64,000 bases of DNA, from positions 1,488,001 to 1,552,000 of the forward strand of contig JAHWDD010000009.1 of the NCBI GenBank assembly GCA_023897205.1, in the 5' to 3' direction. Positions within the stretch are counted from its first letter, which is position 1. Each line of letters opens with the position of its first letter. The DNA comes from Exophiala sp. HKRS030. Taxonomy: Eukaryota; Ascomycota; Eurotiomycetes; Chaetothyriales; Herpotrichiellaceae. This document shows, one piece after another, positions 1 to 10,413 of the stretch. The notes below the pieces were generated by a model. It worked only from the letters and a program-made list of their open reading frames with translations. It was not told the DNA's origin and ran no database searches. The position numbers and the translations under genes are program-made.

Positions 1-471
1 GATGTACCAGCCAATGCCGACCAACGCAACAGTCTCGGTGAACATGGATATAGCATGACGGAAAGAGAAAGGAAAAGAAACGAGACACTTCTCAGGTTGT
101 ACCAAGGACTGTGTGGGTTACACTCATATCAATATGAATGTTGACGTGACAGGTGGTTTTTTTTGTGTGTGGTGAAGGAAATTGATGCGTATTTATTTCT
201 CCGTCTGTTTTTACATAGTAAATGCCGCCAGTTCCGCTGATGCTGTGGAGATGAGAAGGTAGATACCGACAATGGTCCTTGTCTTATTATCACCAGTAGT
301 AAGACGAAGGAAGAGTGTAATATAGTCGAGTCAATGTATCATGAAATTCATTTCCAATCGCTACAAATATTGTGTACAGGCCAGATAATGGTGTTGAGAT
401 AATCTACCAAAGTAAAGCAAGCGAGCGTCGCAAACCACACTCCGGACTATCCAAATTCATTCATTCCTTGC
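1..471. other. Left-edge region, no supported gene
   Basis: No gene can be supported here. A minus-strand ATG at 45-43 opens a reading frame (first residues MFTETVALVGIGWYI) that runs off the left edge and could be the start of a membrane protein, but fifteen codons are too few to call. The rest is the downstream flank of the WW-domain gene. Confidence 0.3.
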
Positions 472-1240
472 TCAGTCTCTTAACCAGGCTCGTCTCTTCT
501 CTTCTTTCTTTTCTCTTCGTTTCTCCTTGAACGCCTTGAGCTCGGCCTTGCTGAGCTTCTTGCTGGCTCGTTCAGCTCGAAGACTTCTCCCGTCGTGACT
601 GTTTGCAGCCGCGTCCACATCGAAAAATGCATTCATCTGTCTTCGACTCTTTTGTTCATCACTGTGTTTTTCTGGGTTGTTGAGATCCGCATTTTGCCAC
701 TTGCCAGTAAACCGATTAAAGTGCCCGGTGGCTGCATATGCTTCAGCAGGGTCTGTGCCGGGCGCTCCAGAACCAGGAGCTGTTGTAGCTGATGTTGTTT
801 CGTGTACTTTCGCATAATCGGCATTTGGATCATAGTCGCCATGTATAGCTGGATTGTATCCACCAACAGACCTTGCTGGCGGTGGTTCTATTGCCCCTGC
901 CATTCTGTCATGGTTGCCTACTCCCGGTGGGCCTGTCGACTTAGCCTCGGGCACTCTTGGATTTTCCCATTGTGTGACATTGGTAAATCGGTTGAAGAAA
1001 TAAAAGGCCTGCGCTGAATCATCCCAGACAGGTTCCCACCCATCGTCCCCAGGCGCACCAGGCGGTGGCTCTTCAGGGAGTGGGGGAGGTACTTCATCTG
1101 TAGGCAATGGAGGGTCGGCTGGTTTGGAGATTCCTGCTTCTGACGGAGATGGGGTGTGGTCACTGATTTCACCATCCTCTGGTTTTGCCGACTTATCGTC
1201 TAGGCGCTGAGGCGATTTGGGAAGCGGTTCATTGTCGGAA
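472..1240 (-). CDS. WW-domain protein (3' exon; start exon not resolved)
   Basis: The exon encodes about 255 residues and ends at the stop at 474-472. A WW domain is visible from the Trp of GWEPVWDD through FYFFNRFTNVTQWENP: two signature Trp, central aromatic run, closing Pro. It is preceded by a proline-rich stretch (PPPLPEEPPPGAP). The C-terminal third is very basic and helical (KKLSKAELKAFKEKRREKKEE), suggesting a coiled or RNA/nuclear segment. WW domains bind proline-rich ligands, so an adaptor role, perhaps in mRNA processing, is inferred only. The frame stays open upstream to a plausible 3' splice site (CCTCAG ending at 1241), so the coding region continues into an upstream exon that I could not locate; 1391-1441 is the likely area. 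Confidence 0.7.
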
Positions 1241-1945
1241 CTGAGGATATAGATGACACATTAGCAAGACAAGTAGGATACAAAACGGCCTGGTGGTCAG
1301 CTACAGCATGATGGAATTGGTCACACGATGGAGGTGTACTCAGCAACGAATGAGTTTGTTCGCAGCCTGCCCTAGAGTCAAGACTTTCCAAACTTCATCA
1401 AGTGATGTTGTTTTCAGGACATACAACAAAGACTGGACTGCATTGAAAACAGCATGCGATCAGAGATGAGTCGTTAGACGTGAGTAGAAGCCTAAGTCTA
1501 TGCAATCAGACATGACTTGAGGTTCATGGCTGAAGGAAAATCGAAGTCCAACAAAAATGCGCCGGACAAGACGAGGAAGGTCTGCCGAAGACGCCTAACC
1601 ACATTTGTCTTTTGTTCAAAAGAAAGACAAGGCATCTTTCGGTCATAAAGTGAACATCACGTACCTGATATGTCAATGAGTTGAATTAGAACTCTCATAC
1701 CCCCGAGCAACTCTTGGAATATTCTGTCCGTTTGTTCTGGCTCGTTGTCATGATCAGGCTTGAAAAAATGATCATATCATTGGTTACAAACATTCGACAC
1801 TAAACTATTTCTGGCAAAGCGCTTCATGCGTGCGTCCCCCTTACAGTACAGTATGTCTTCTCTCTACCCTCGATGTGTTTGTGCTGAGTATTCGGTTTGG
1901 CTATCTAAGAGTTGGTGATATCCACAGCATATCTATCATGCAGCC
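1241..1945. other. Intergenic, divergent promoter region
   Basis: The region lies between the minus-strand WW gene and plus-strand RTT109. It should contain the missing 5' exon of the WW gene and both promoters. No repeat, tRNA or further gene was recognised. Confidence 0.4.
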
Positions 1946-3547
1946 ATGGAAGCCTCACCAAACCTGGTAACTAGGCTTAAGTCCGCCCTTCCACAGGATG
2001 TAAACATCAAAGCCTACCATCTGTCCTCTGAACCAACTTCGACAAATGCACTTTTCTCACCTTTGCCTGGAGGCACTGAAGAGACCACCATCTGCGAGTC
2101 ACATTTCCTTGCTATCTCCTCACCTGAGCAAGATGATGCCAAGGAAGTCTTGGTGTTCGCCATTGAAATTCTGATCTTCACTACCGAAAATCTCACCACG
2201 CTCTTTGTTTCCAAGGCCGACTCATCTGGCTTCTCTTCACGGGTGAAAGCCTCGAAAGGGCTCCCATCCGTAGTATCCACGGTCACTTCGACGTTTGTGG
2301 ATTATCTACTAGGACCGAGGCTCAACCGATCGAGGGTTGTTCTGTCGCTCTTTGCACGATCACAGAATCAATATCTATTCCCCGGGAGCATCGAAAACCC
2401 CGGCAAACACGTATTGGATGACCGTGAGCTCGTCAAGTGGTGGTGTAGAGTGCTGGATCAGGTATTACGCCTTCACAGCAACACCTCAAATCCGCCTTTC
2501 AGATCTTCTGCCCATCTGGTCGTTCCAGGATGCGACAAAGGAGAGACCAGAGCTTTCTTTCCACCGTCAAGCCGTCGAGACCCGACATCTTCGCCCAAAT
2601 GGAACAACTCTTACCCAGTCGAGCTTCTTGCAACAGACACCTCACGGGCCCCACGACACTTAGTGCCTCGCTTCCCAGACGACCCAAAAGCACGATTTCT
2701 AGATGATCTAGATGGAGATTTTGTTGATGACCAGGGACATTGGCGAAGTGTGAAGACTCTCGACCAATTCTGGGAGATGATGTCTTATCGACAGGAATGC
2801 TCTGCTGGCAGATTGGTGGGATTTTTATGGCTCATCTTCTCACCAGGCCAGACGACTCATACCGCACTGGCAGAATTAGATCCGCTCGTCACAGAACAAT
2901 CCGCAGTAACATCACAAAGCCATGCGTCGATGCCAACACCGGACAATTCGCAAGCACAATGCCATAGCGAAGGAAAGATTAATCAGATTCCACTGGCTGA
3001 TGGAGGTGGTGAACTCAAAAACTTGGCCTCACCACCTTCATCGTCACCGCTTCAAGATTCTCAGCAACTATCTTCTCTGCCGAATAGTGCAATTGGTTTG
3101 TCCAACAATCATGATGCTTCACATACTGCAAACACCATCGAAGAACACATTCTTCAGACTCATGCGAAGCAGTCGAGTGCAACAAAAGGTCAACTTGTGC
3201 TCAACACTAGTCAATATCAAACATTGATGGATCATCTTCTACAAATGGACTTCGCTGGTGAGGAGAAAGCCGCCGAGAGCACTAGGTTCTGGATTGGTAC
3301 GGCCCTAGAGCTGACTGCGCAATCCGTATTTGGAGTGTCTATTCGAGGGGATCGCATCTTGACTCAACCTAGCGAGCCCGAAAAAGCACCCGCAGCACCG
3401 ATCAATATGCTGACAGCAGTACGAAAGAAACGAAAAGCCGACAATATTGACGAGAATGTTGTAAAGCCTCAAATGGTGGATTCAAATTCTGAATCCGCTG
3501 TCGAGCTTCTCTCCGCTGCGATTGTCCGGAAGAAACCCAAAGGATGA
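1946..3547 (+). CDS. RTT109: Histone acetyltransferase Rtt109 (H3K56)
   Basis: A single exon of 533 residues. Rtt109 is the fungal-specific p300-like acetyltransferase that, with the chaperones Asf1 or Vps75, acetylates newly made histone H3 on Lys56 and Lys9 during replication-coupled nucleosome assembly and DNA repair. The family signature is clear: LDDRELVKWWCRVLDQVL (about residues 157-174), the acidic segment RFLDDLDGDFVDD (250-262) matching the region with the paired catalytic-site aspartates, and WRSVKTLDQFWEMMSYRQE (266-284) followed by GRLVGFLWLIF. The ATG at 1946 is the first in frame and sits in a CAGCCATGG context. The C-terminal 230 residues are low-complexity with basic KKRK patches, as in other filamentous fungi, and may carry the nuclear localisation signal. 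I see no intron or defect. Confidence 0.93.
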   Translation: MEASPNLVTRLKSALPQDVNIKAYHLSSEPTSTNALFSPLPGGTEETTICESHFLAISSPEQDDAKEVLVFAIEILIFTTENLTTLFVSKADSSGFSSRVKASKGLPSVVSTVTSTFVDYLLGPRLNRSRVVLSLFARSQNQYLFPGSIENPGKHVLDDRELVKWWCRVLDQVLRLHSNTSNPPFRSSAHLVVPGCDKGETRAFFPPSSRRDPTSSPKWNNSYPVELLATDTSRAPRHLVPRFPDDPKARFLDDLDGDFVDDQGHWRSVKTLDQFWEMMSYRQECSAGRLVGFLWLIFSPGQTTHTALAELDPLVTEQSAVTSQSHASMPTPDNSQAQCHSEGKINQIPLADGGGELKNLASPPSSSPLQDSQQLSSLPNSAIGLSNNHDASHTANTIEEHILQTHAKQSSATKGQLVLNTSQYQTLMDHLLQMDFAGEEKAAESTRFWIGTALELTAQSVFGVSIRGDRILTQPSEPEKAPAAPINMLTAVRKKRKADNIDENVVKPQMVDSNSESAVELLSAAIVRKKPKG

Positions 3548-4330
3548 ACTCCAGAGAAACATGATTCGCAGTAGGTCAACAGCTGCCTTCGCTGTCAACG
3601 AGTCCACCTAACCTACGTTAAATTCTATTGGATGTGTATGTTGGACAAAAAAATCTTGCAAGCATTTACACGATTTTGGATCGGCGGTAGACAACGGCTT
3701 TGTGCAGGATCAGGATTTCTTGGATGCCTTTTGAATGGCTATTTCTAGCAAACTCCAGACTGCGGCAGTACAAATTGATTGGCGCATGTTCTGGCCCGAT
3801 ACCTGGTCAGCGCCAAGGACACTGGCGATTGGGTCTCGACAAGCGCCAGCGAGAACGTCGGCTTCTAAATTTGGACTAACTCGAACCTCTACCAGGCCTT
3901 GCCCAAGAGGCCACCAAAATTCCGACCATCTATCTCGATGGCATATGCCTGACTGACCTTGATAAAGGCCTGACAGAATGACAAAAATGGACCTCACTCG
4001 ACCTGCTTCGATACATGATCCCATCTCCGCACGGCGTCTGCCGCTACCCAGCCGTTTCAGGATTTGCCTAGCTTTGGTGCAGGATACTCTATCTCTGGCT
4101 TGTCGCAAGGCAGATGATGGATCTTGGGTCCAGACTGAATAACCATATCTTTGCTTGATGAGCCGCCTCATTAACCTTCCTATGTGTTCTGTCGTCGTTG
4201 TTGTCGTTGCTGTTTTCCTCTCTTGTCATTCTTCATCTTGAACGTATTCCTTTCATATTTTGCCTTTGCTAAGGCCGAGGCCTTCTCTATCTCCATCGAA
4301 CATTGGCAGATTTCAGTTTCCTAATGCACC
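3548..4330. other. Intergenic, no supported gene
   Basis: The region lies between RTT109 and the pseudoprotease gene. A 153-codon minus-strand open frame (4171-3710) has no recognisable domain, composition bias or splice context and is not called. The last 150 bases are pyrimidine-rich and are probably the promoter of the next gene. Confidence 0.4.
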
Positions 4331-6400
4331 ATGATCACTTTTGTCACAGCAATCTTGTTTGTGTCTGTGGTGGCTGCGAATAACTGCAGCATCGAGCCCA
4401 TTTACGTCGACTTTCACAACCGAGCAGTCGATGGAGGAATAACATTCCAGTATGGACTCTTTACCGGCATCGGTAGCCCCATCTCACAGAATCTATCCCT
4501 GTGGCCATCATTATCATACAATGAGACGACAGTGGGAGGTTTGAACTATTGTACGAACAGTCCGTTCCAGAATTGCATCAACCAAAGTCATGGCTTTTAT
4601 TCGCCAGACCTATCAGATACGTGGGTACATTTTCCTTCCTTTCTTGTCATTGATACTTAAGACATTTCAAGATACTCGTCCGCAGCATCATATCAGCGAC
4701 TGGACGTCCTAGGCTCGATAGCCGCCACCGTCGTCGAGAGTGCTTTCGACACCTTCAATCTCTTCACTCACTACTTCGATCCGTCACCTCCAAATCTTAC
4801 CACTGTCTCGAAATTTCCGGTCACGGTACTCTCGAACTACTCGGCAAAAACCACACCATGGTTCGGTCCAGCTGGTCTGGTCGGCCTCGGCCCTTCGAGC
4901 ACTCTTCTCCGACATCTGTACGATCTGAATCTAGTTTCTTCCCGTTCGTTCGGTCTGTATATGGGAACCGCGTACGATCAATCAAACGGAGCCATCAACG
5001 GGTCGTTGACGCTGGGTGGATACGACTCCGGTCGTTTCGAGGGAGAAGTGTATAACTTTACCATCGCCGAGCCAAACCCTGATGCGGACCGTAGTCCTTT
5101 TAAAGTCCTCGTTACGCAAATAACCCTGGATGCCGGGAATGGGAGCAAGACGGAACTCCTGGACAGATTCGACGCCTACATCACGACATCACAATACCCA
5201 CTCAGTCTCCCGCTCGGCGTGACCAAGAAGCTAGCCGACATTACCGGAGCCAGTCCCTCAAACGACGCAGAGGACGTTCTCCGTCTTCCACCCGATTTCG
5301 ACGGTATCTTGACCATCACGCTTGAAGGTGGATTAAACCTCACGTACGACTCCGAATGGCTGCGCAACGTATCCAACAATTCACCCATCTCTGCCAGTCC
5401 TCTGTCCTCCACATCTCCTGACAACAACAGCTCAAGTACCACAAAACCCAATGTCCTAGGGTCTGCATTCTTGTCAAATGTCTACTTCATGGCAAACTAC
5501 GACTCGCACCCACCTACGTTCCAACTGGCCTCGGCCCTCCCGCACGGCCTGTACCTCCAAACCAAGACTCTCTGCCCCGACACCTTGCCCGTTGCGGCCC
5601 AGACGACCAACGTCTCCCCCTTTGGACGCGCCGGTCTCACGGGAGCCATCGTCGGCGGCGTGATAGGCGGCATCGGGTTCAGTTTCGCGTGCTTCTGGTG
5701 TTTTCGGAGGTACATGCAACGCCGGATGCGCAGGCAGGCGCAGGCTGCGGCGGCCGCGTCGGACCATGCTGCTCTCGATGGTACAAACCACGTCAAGGGC
5801 AAAAGCAGTAGCCCTTCGTCCCTGTCTGAGGAAGAGCGAGGGAGTTCCGAAATGACCACATTCGCGTTCGACTTCAACTCTCAATCGCACCAGGCTTACC
5901 AAACATACCTGGCTCGCCAACAGCAGCAACAGACCAAGCAGGGCAGGTCACCACCTCGACACCAACGCCAATCGTCCACCACCTCTTCGGCCATTCGCGC
6001 ACAAGAATACTTCCGCACCGTCGATGAGGCGTACGGAGGCGCCGCCCCCATGACCCCGGCGACGGGCGTGCCGCTGCTCCAGGCACAACAACCGCCGGCT
6101 GAAACCTTTACGCTCTCGCACGTCCAGACACGCACGCCGACGACTGGCTTGTACACTCCTACTGCAGTGCTGTCCATGGGGGAGGACGCGTCGTCGTCAC
6201 AGCTCCGCCGCACGAGCCATGAACACGCTCGCAGGCAGGAATTCGGATTGAACGTACAGACGGAATTTGCACCGCCGCCGAAATCGTCGACCAGCACGGC
6301 CGTCTTGTCGGATAGGATCGCCCGCAAGGCCGTGGGCAACAATGGAAGCAAAAAGGGGAGTATGTTGAGAAGAGTGTTTCCTCCGCCACCGGGGTCCTGA
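4331..6400 (+). CDS. Pepsin-like (A1 fold) membrane protein lacking catalytic aspartates
   Basis: Two exons, 4331-4620 and 4672-6400, with a 51-nt intron (GTGGGT...TTTCAAG), encode 672 residues. Residues 1-16 form a signal peptide (MITFVTAILFVSVVAA). The lumenal part has pepsin-family landmarks: GPAGLVGLGPSSTLL, the motif GSLTLGGYDSGRF, and FDAYITTSQYPLSLP at the position of the second active-site flap. Neither active-site DTG/DSG is present; the second site reads FDAYITTS instead of hydrophobic-DTGTT. Many N-glycosylation sequons follow. A glycine-zipper transmembrane helix (about 417-441, AGLTGAIVGGVIGGIGFSF) precedes a basic stop-transfer (RRYMQRRMRR) and a long serine/glutamine-rich cytoplasmic tail. 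It therefore looks like a cell-surface protein with an acid-protease fold used for something other than proteolysis, such as a sensor or adhesin (inferred). Confidence 0.82.
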
Positions 6401-6753
6401 GATTATTCCAAGCACTATGCCATGCTATATCATACTATACTACCTGGACGGCCGATGGCGATGATGACGACTCCAAGAAGAGCATGTCGTATCACGGTAG
6501 TATTGATAGTTTTTGGTTTCTGAGGAGTGGAACTTTTTATTCGTAACTTTTTGTTCAGTTGTAAAACTCAAAAGAGCAGTTCGAGACTTCGTTTTCAACA
6601 GGATGACTTAGTGATGAATCGGTGCGATGTCCCCTCCGGGAGGTGGTGGGAGCATGGCTCTATGGTAGTTTGCTTCTCTCTACAGTCCTTCAGCGGTCAA
6701 TGCAGCATTACCCAACGTCCTGAAATAACCCACTGTCAGCGTCACTCTGTCGT
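6401..6753. other. Intergenic, convergent gene ends
   Basis: The region holds the 3' flanks of the pseudoprotease gene (+) and the decayed hydrolase (-). A short open frame at 6527-6757 has no recognisable content. Nothing else is seen. Confidence 0.4.
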
Positions 6754-7746
6754 CTAGATAGGATAAATCGATCGCGGGTTGGGGGGGTTCTCGTCTTCCT
6801 CAAAGAACTCCTATACTCGTGGCGCCACCCATGTTGGGTTCTCATCCGCTATTTAAACCAATACACCATGAGCACGATGGGCTTTCAGAAGTCATGAGGC
6901 CCGTGGGGAGTGAAACGTAGCGGATTTGAGAGCACAAAAAAAGAAAGAGAAAGATAGAGGAGGTCGTGACTCACCAATCCAATGGCCCGCCTTTGGAACA
7001 ACATCCACGTCCAAGTCTGTCGTGACATTCGCCCAAAACGACCGAGTCGACGCTCCGAAGCTCGCTTCTCCTCCCATGGCCAGCGTCGACATGGACAGTG
7101 GTTGTCGTCCGAGTGTCCCCTGGAAGAAACTCGCGGCCGCGGCGATGGCTTGGAGGTCGTATGGACCCACCATCGCCCTGAGAAAGCCGGGCTTCGAGAT
7201 GAGGCTCGTGTACCGATTCACAATGTTCTCCGGGAAACTCGTCGGGCCGGAATAACTACCGTGGAAGAAGAACCATTCCAGCATCTGCTTCTCCCTGCCG
7301 GAGATGAAGAACGTGGCGGCCTCGGGGATCGAGAAGAAGGCGAGCTGCCAGTTGGCGTAGTGGTCCCAGTACGGAGCTGGGTCGTGGGCCGCCTCGAAAC
7401 CGAACCCCGGTATGGCAAACTCTGTCACGACCAGTCGCCGCACCAGCGACGGGTGCATCGTCGCCAGCGCGGCGGAGATGCCGGATCCAAAGTCGTGCCC
7501 CACCACGTACGCGGCGGTGATGTTGAGGAAGTCGAGGGCCGATTTGGTGCCCATGGCCGAGGCCATGACGCTGTAGTTGCCGTCCGCGGGGATGGACGAG
7601 TCACCGGCGCCGCGGTTGTCGAGCGCGATCACGGTCTAGTCCTGCGCCAGGAGGGGGCCCGATGGTGCGCCATGTCAGGCTAAATTGGGGGTTGCAAAGG
7701 CCGCGAGAACTAGTGTGAATGGAAATAAAAGAGTTGATGGATACAT
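6754..7746 (-). pseudogene. Secreted alpha/beta-hydrolase (epoxide-hydrolase-like) pseudogene
   Basis: The remnant reads from a signal peptide at 7746 (MYPSTLLFPFTLVLAAFATP) that runs into a TGA and joins directly to the middle of a hydrolase (WRTIGP at about 7677-7660). The roughly 60 residues normally containing the HGxP oxyanion-hole segment are missing. A run of five G at 7653-7657 shifts frame between WRTIGP and LLAQD, and a TAG at 7638-7636 replaces the residue before TVIALDNRGAGDSS. The core is then open: VVGHDFGSG carries the nucleophile Asp and AGHWI the catalytic His. A normal intron (6974-6849, GTGAGT...AAATAG) leads to a last exon (ADENPTWVAPRV) broken by TAG at 6813-6811 before the original stop at 6756-6754. 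Four independent lesions make a sequencing artefact unlikely. The live gene would have encoded a secreted hydrolase. Confidence 0.88.
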
Positions 7747-8317
7747 TATAATCCGGGAGGGACGAGATTCATGGAGAATGTCTCAGGAAGCGTGCAACAA
7801 ACCAACGTACATAGCGAGGTTAAAATATGTCTGAAGACACATTTTGCTCTTGGCAATGCAAAATCATTGTAACAACGCAGTCCCTGCATTGCTCAGCACC
7901 GATTTGACGCCGTCTTTGTAACCGTGGAAGACAGGCGTGCCGATGTTAGTCCCGAGCACTAAGCAAAATCTTCAAACTCAGGTTGATAGCACGCTGAGGC
8001 TCGATGACGGCTCTGGCAGCTTTGTAATGCGACTGGTAGTCCTCTGAGGAAGGACAGGAGAAGCCTGAAGGTTGGTAATATTCTCCTGCACGATGGCGGT
8101 GTTGCCGAATTTTGGTCCGACCCCTGTCCTGGACGATGATGTCGAGGTTTTCTCAATGCCGATATTTGCTCCGTGGCACATCGATCACTAGGGTTTTCAC
8201 AAGGGAGGAATTTTTTAACGCTGTGTGCGCATTGGGAACATAAAAGGCGTTGGTCTGCGAACAAGAAAGTCGCACTTCGCTCTCCATTCTTCCCTGAGCC
8301 TTGCAGGTATAACAAGA
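7747..8317. other. Intergenic, divergent region
   Basis: The region separates the hydrolase pseudogene from the reductase gene. Overlapping minus-strand open frames (7959-8315) look like chance frames. No motif is called. Confidence 0.4.
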
Positions 8318-9584
8318 ATGTCGAAAGTTCTACTCACCGGGGCGAATGGCTTTTTAGCCACACATATCTTGAGCCAACTCGTCGACGTAAGTCCGAAGAG
8401 GCCTGTCCTTTACGCTGCCACTGACCACAAGCAGAGTGGCTACGAAGTCACCGGTACCGTCCGCACGGAGTCCAAAGCCGAGGATGTCTTCCTAGCTCAT
8501 CCCAGTTTCAAGTCGAAAGTCAAGCTCGTCGTCATCCCTGATCTTTCAGCAGCTGGCGCATATGACGTGGTCTTCAAAGAAACACAGTTTGATTACATTG
8601 TCCATACTGCATCTCCTGTACCAGATGGAAGTGGCAAGGACTTTGATCAGGACTTTTTGGTTCCTGCGGTCCAGGGGTGAGGGAGCCTCCTGTCAGCTTC
8701 TTCTTGATAACACTTACAAATGTCTCCAGGAATCTCGAGCTGCTCCACGCCGCTCGTAAGTATTCCAAGGATCTCAAACATTTTTGCTTCACTGGTAGTA
8801 TTGTGTCTGTCGCCGACGTTTCGAAGCCATTCTCTGGTAAAGTCTTGACTGCAAACGACTGGAATGAGGTATTTGATTGGCGTCACTGTCTCCCTTGAGT
8901 CTGCTGCTGATGAAATATCTGTGCATCAACAGGTCGACCCCGATGTGGCTCGTCAGGCACAGCACGGACATGTAAGCTATATGTACGCAAAAACATTGGC
9001 CGAAAAGGCTCTGTGGAAGTTTGTGGAGGATGAGAAACCACAGTTCACCGTCTCCGTCATTTCAGCGTCAGTATAACTTACCATGACAGCATTGATTGAG
9101 ATACTGAGTCTTCGTCAGCCCCTTGATCATAGGTCCTCCCTTACAGCGACTCGATGAACATGCATTTGGCAAGGGTCGCACAAATATGAGCTCCGATCTT
9201 TTTTACAACACCTTTTTGAAGCCTGGCACTGAGAGTTCCGGTAATCCTCTGTTCAGTACCTACATTGACGTCCGAGATCTCGCCACACTACATGTTCGAG
9301 CTTTGGCTGAGGCGACGGACAAGAATCGGAGGTTATTGCTAGCTAATCCGGAACCATTCTTCGCTGAGACAGTGTTGGAGATACTGGAAAATGAATATGC
9401 TCAACTCCACGAGCGTCTAGCTTCAGTCCATGCAGCGGCAATTGTCGCCAACAACGAGGAGGATGTGGCACACCCTTTCAAAGTCGACGATTCAGAGACT
9501 CGTGGTGTCTTCGGGGACAAAATCTATCGATCGTTGAGGGCGACAGTTATTGATACTGCGAAGAGACTTCTTGAGATTGAATGA
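8318..9584 (+). CDS. Extended SDR NAD(P)-dependent reductase (GRE2 / dihydroflavonol-reductase-like)
   Basis: Five exons (8318-8386, 8435-8676, 8730-8868, 8933-9066, 9119-9584) encode 349 residues; the splice phases join cleanly. The N-terminus carries the Rossmann motif VLLTGANGFLATHI (TGxNGF) and then the conserved FDYIVHTASPVP. The catalytic Tyr/Lys pair is YMYAK in HVSYMYAKTLAEKALW, followed by the cofactor-loop ISAPLIIGPP. Proteins of this type reduce ketones, aldehydes or flavonol-like substrates with NADPH in the cytosol; the substrate cannot be told from sequence. Intron 1 is 48 nt, in frame and stop-free, so its retention would add 16 residues. The next gene downstream on the same strand is a Zn2Cys6 regulator, which could be its pathway regulator, but the 830-bp gap leaves that open. 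Confidence 0.88.
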
Positions 9585-10413
9585 TGGTATGAATCTGACA
9601 GAGACTAGATATCGTTCATAAGGAGATGCCGCAACCAGAATGTTGATATATTTAGAATTGTTAAATGTAGACTGGTTATCGAAACGCTCGGGATGTTGAA
9701 TGTGAATCTGCACATAGTTATCTAGGGTTCACCGGATTCTATCATCCTATTAGGTGACGCATAAATACAGTAAAATGCAGAATTTCATGTTGTTGCAGCT
9801 CGCGGTTGTTCAAAGTAATAGAAAGTCATATAGTGAAAATATACAAGGTAAGGCCATAAGCATGACTTCTCCCGTCAAGGGATTTCAAAGGTATATATTC
9901 CTCTGGTCTCTTATTTACGGTACTTCGCATCGTCGTGAATGAAAGATCTTCAAGATGTCATCCTCCCAGATTTGCCTGACAACGATATGCGGTACAGCTT
10001 GGTGTCGAGCACAATACGAGTAAGTGTTCGATCTTGAGACTATGTCTAGGTAGAGTCCAGTAAGTTGTTCGTCCCTAAGACATTGACGAAGTCCACTGCG
10101 CTATCTCAAAGTATTACAGCATTCTCTTCTCTGTCATCCAGCTTATTCATGATGATGAGTAATTATGCCCGGAGTCGCCGCACGAATGTTCGGATTCGGA
10201 GGACCATCGCCTACGATATTCTCCGTCGTTGAATCCGAGCATCCTCTTTGTTTGTCCCCCATGCAGGACGAATCTCCGACGTATTCTGCGTGTATCGCTC
10301 CCGTGTACGGAGCAGTAGCAATCAAAAAGGACTGGAGTGATTGCGGCCCACCACCGTACGCACCTCACTCGCGCCTTCGGACGGCTTTTCGGCGTCATTC
10401 ACGATTTTGAGAG
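9585..10413. other. Intergenic, upstream of Zn2Cys6 regulator
   Basis: The first half is AT-rich. Short open frames on both strands at 10143-10410 (for example 10165-10410 plus) are not supported by any motif. The region probably holds the promoter of the regulator at 10414. Confidence 0.4.

Noticed and set aside
3710..4171. 153-codon minus-strand open frame between RTT109 and the pseudoprotease gene
   Set aside because: No recognisable domain, no biased composition, and the frame overlaps what should be the promoter side of the next gene; likely chance.
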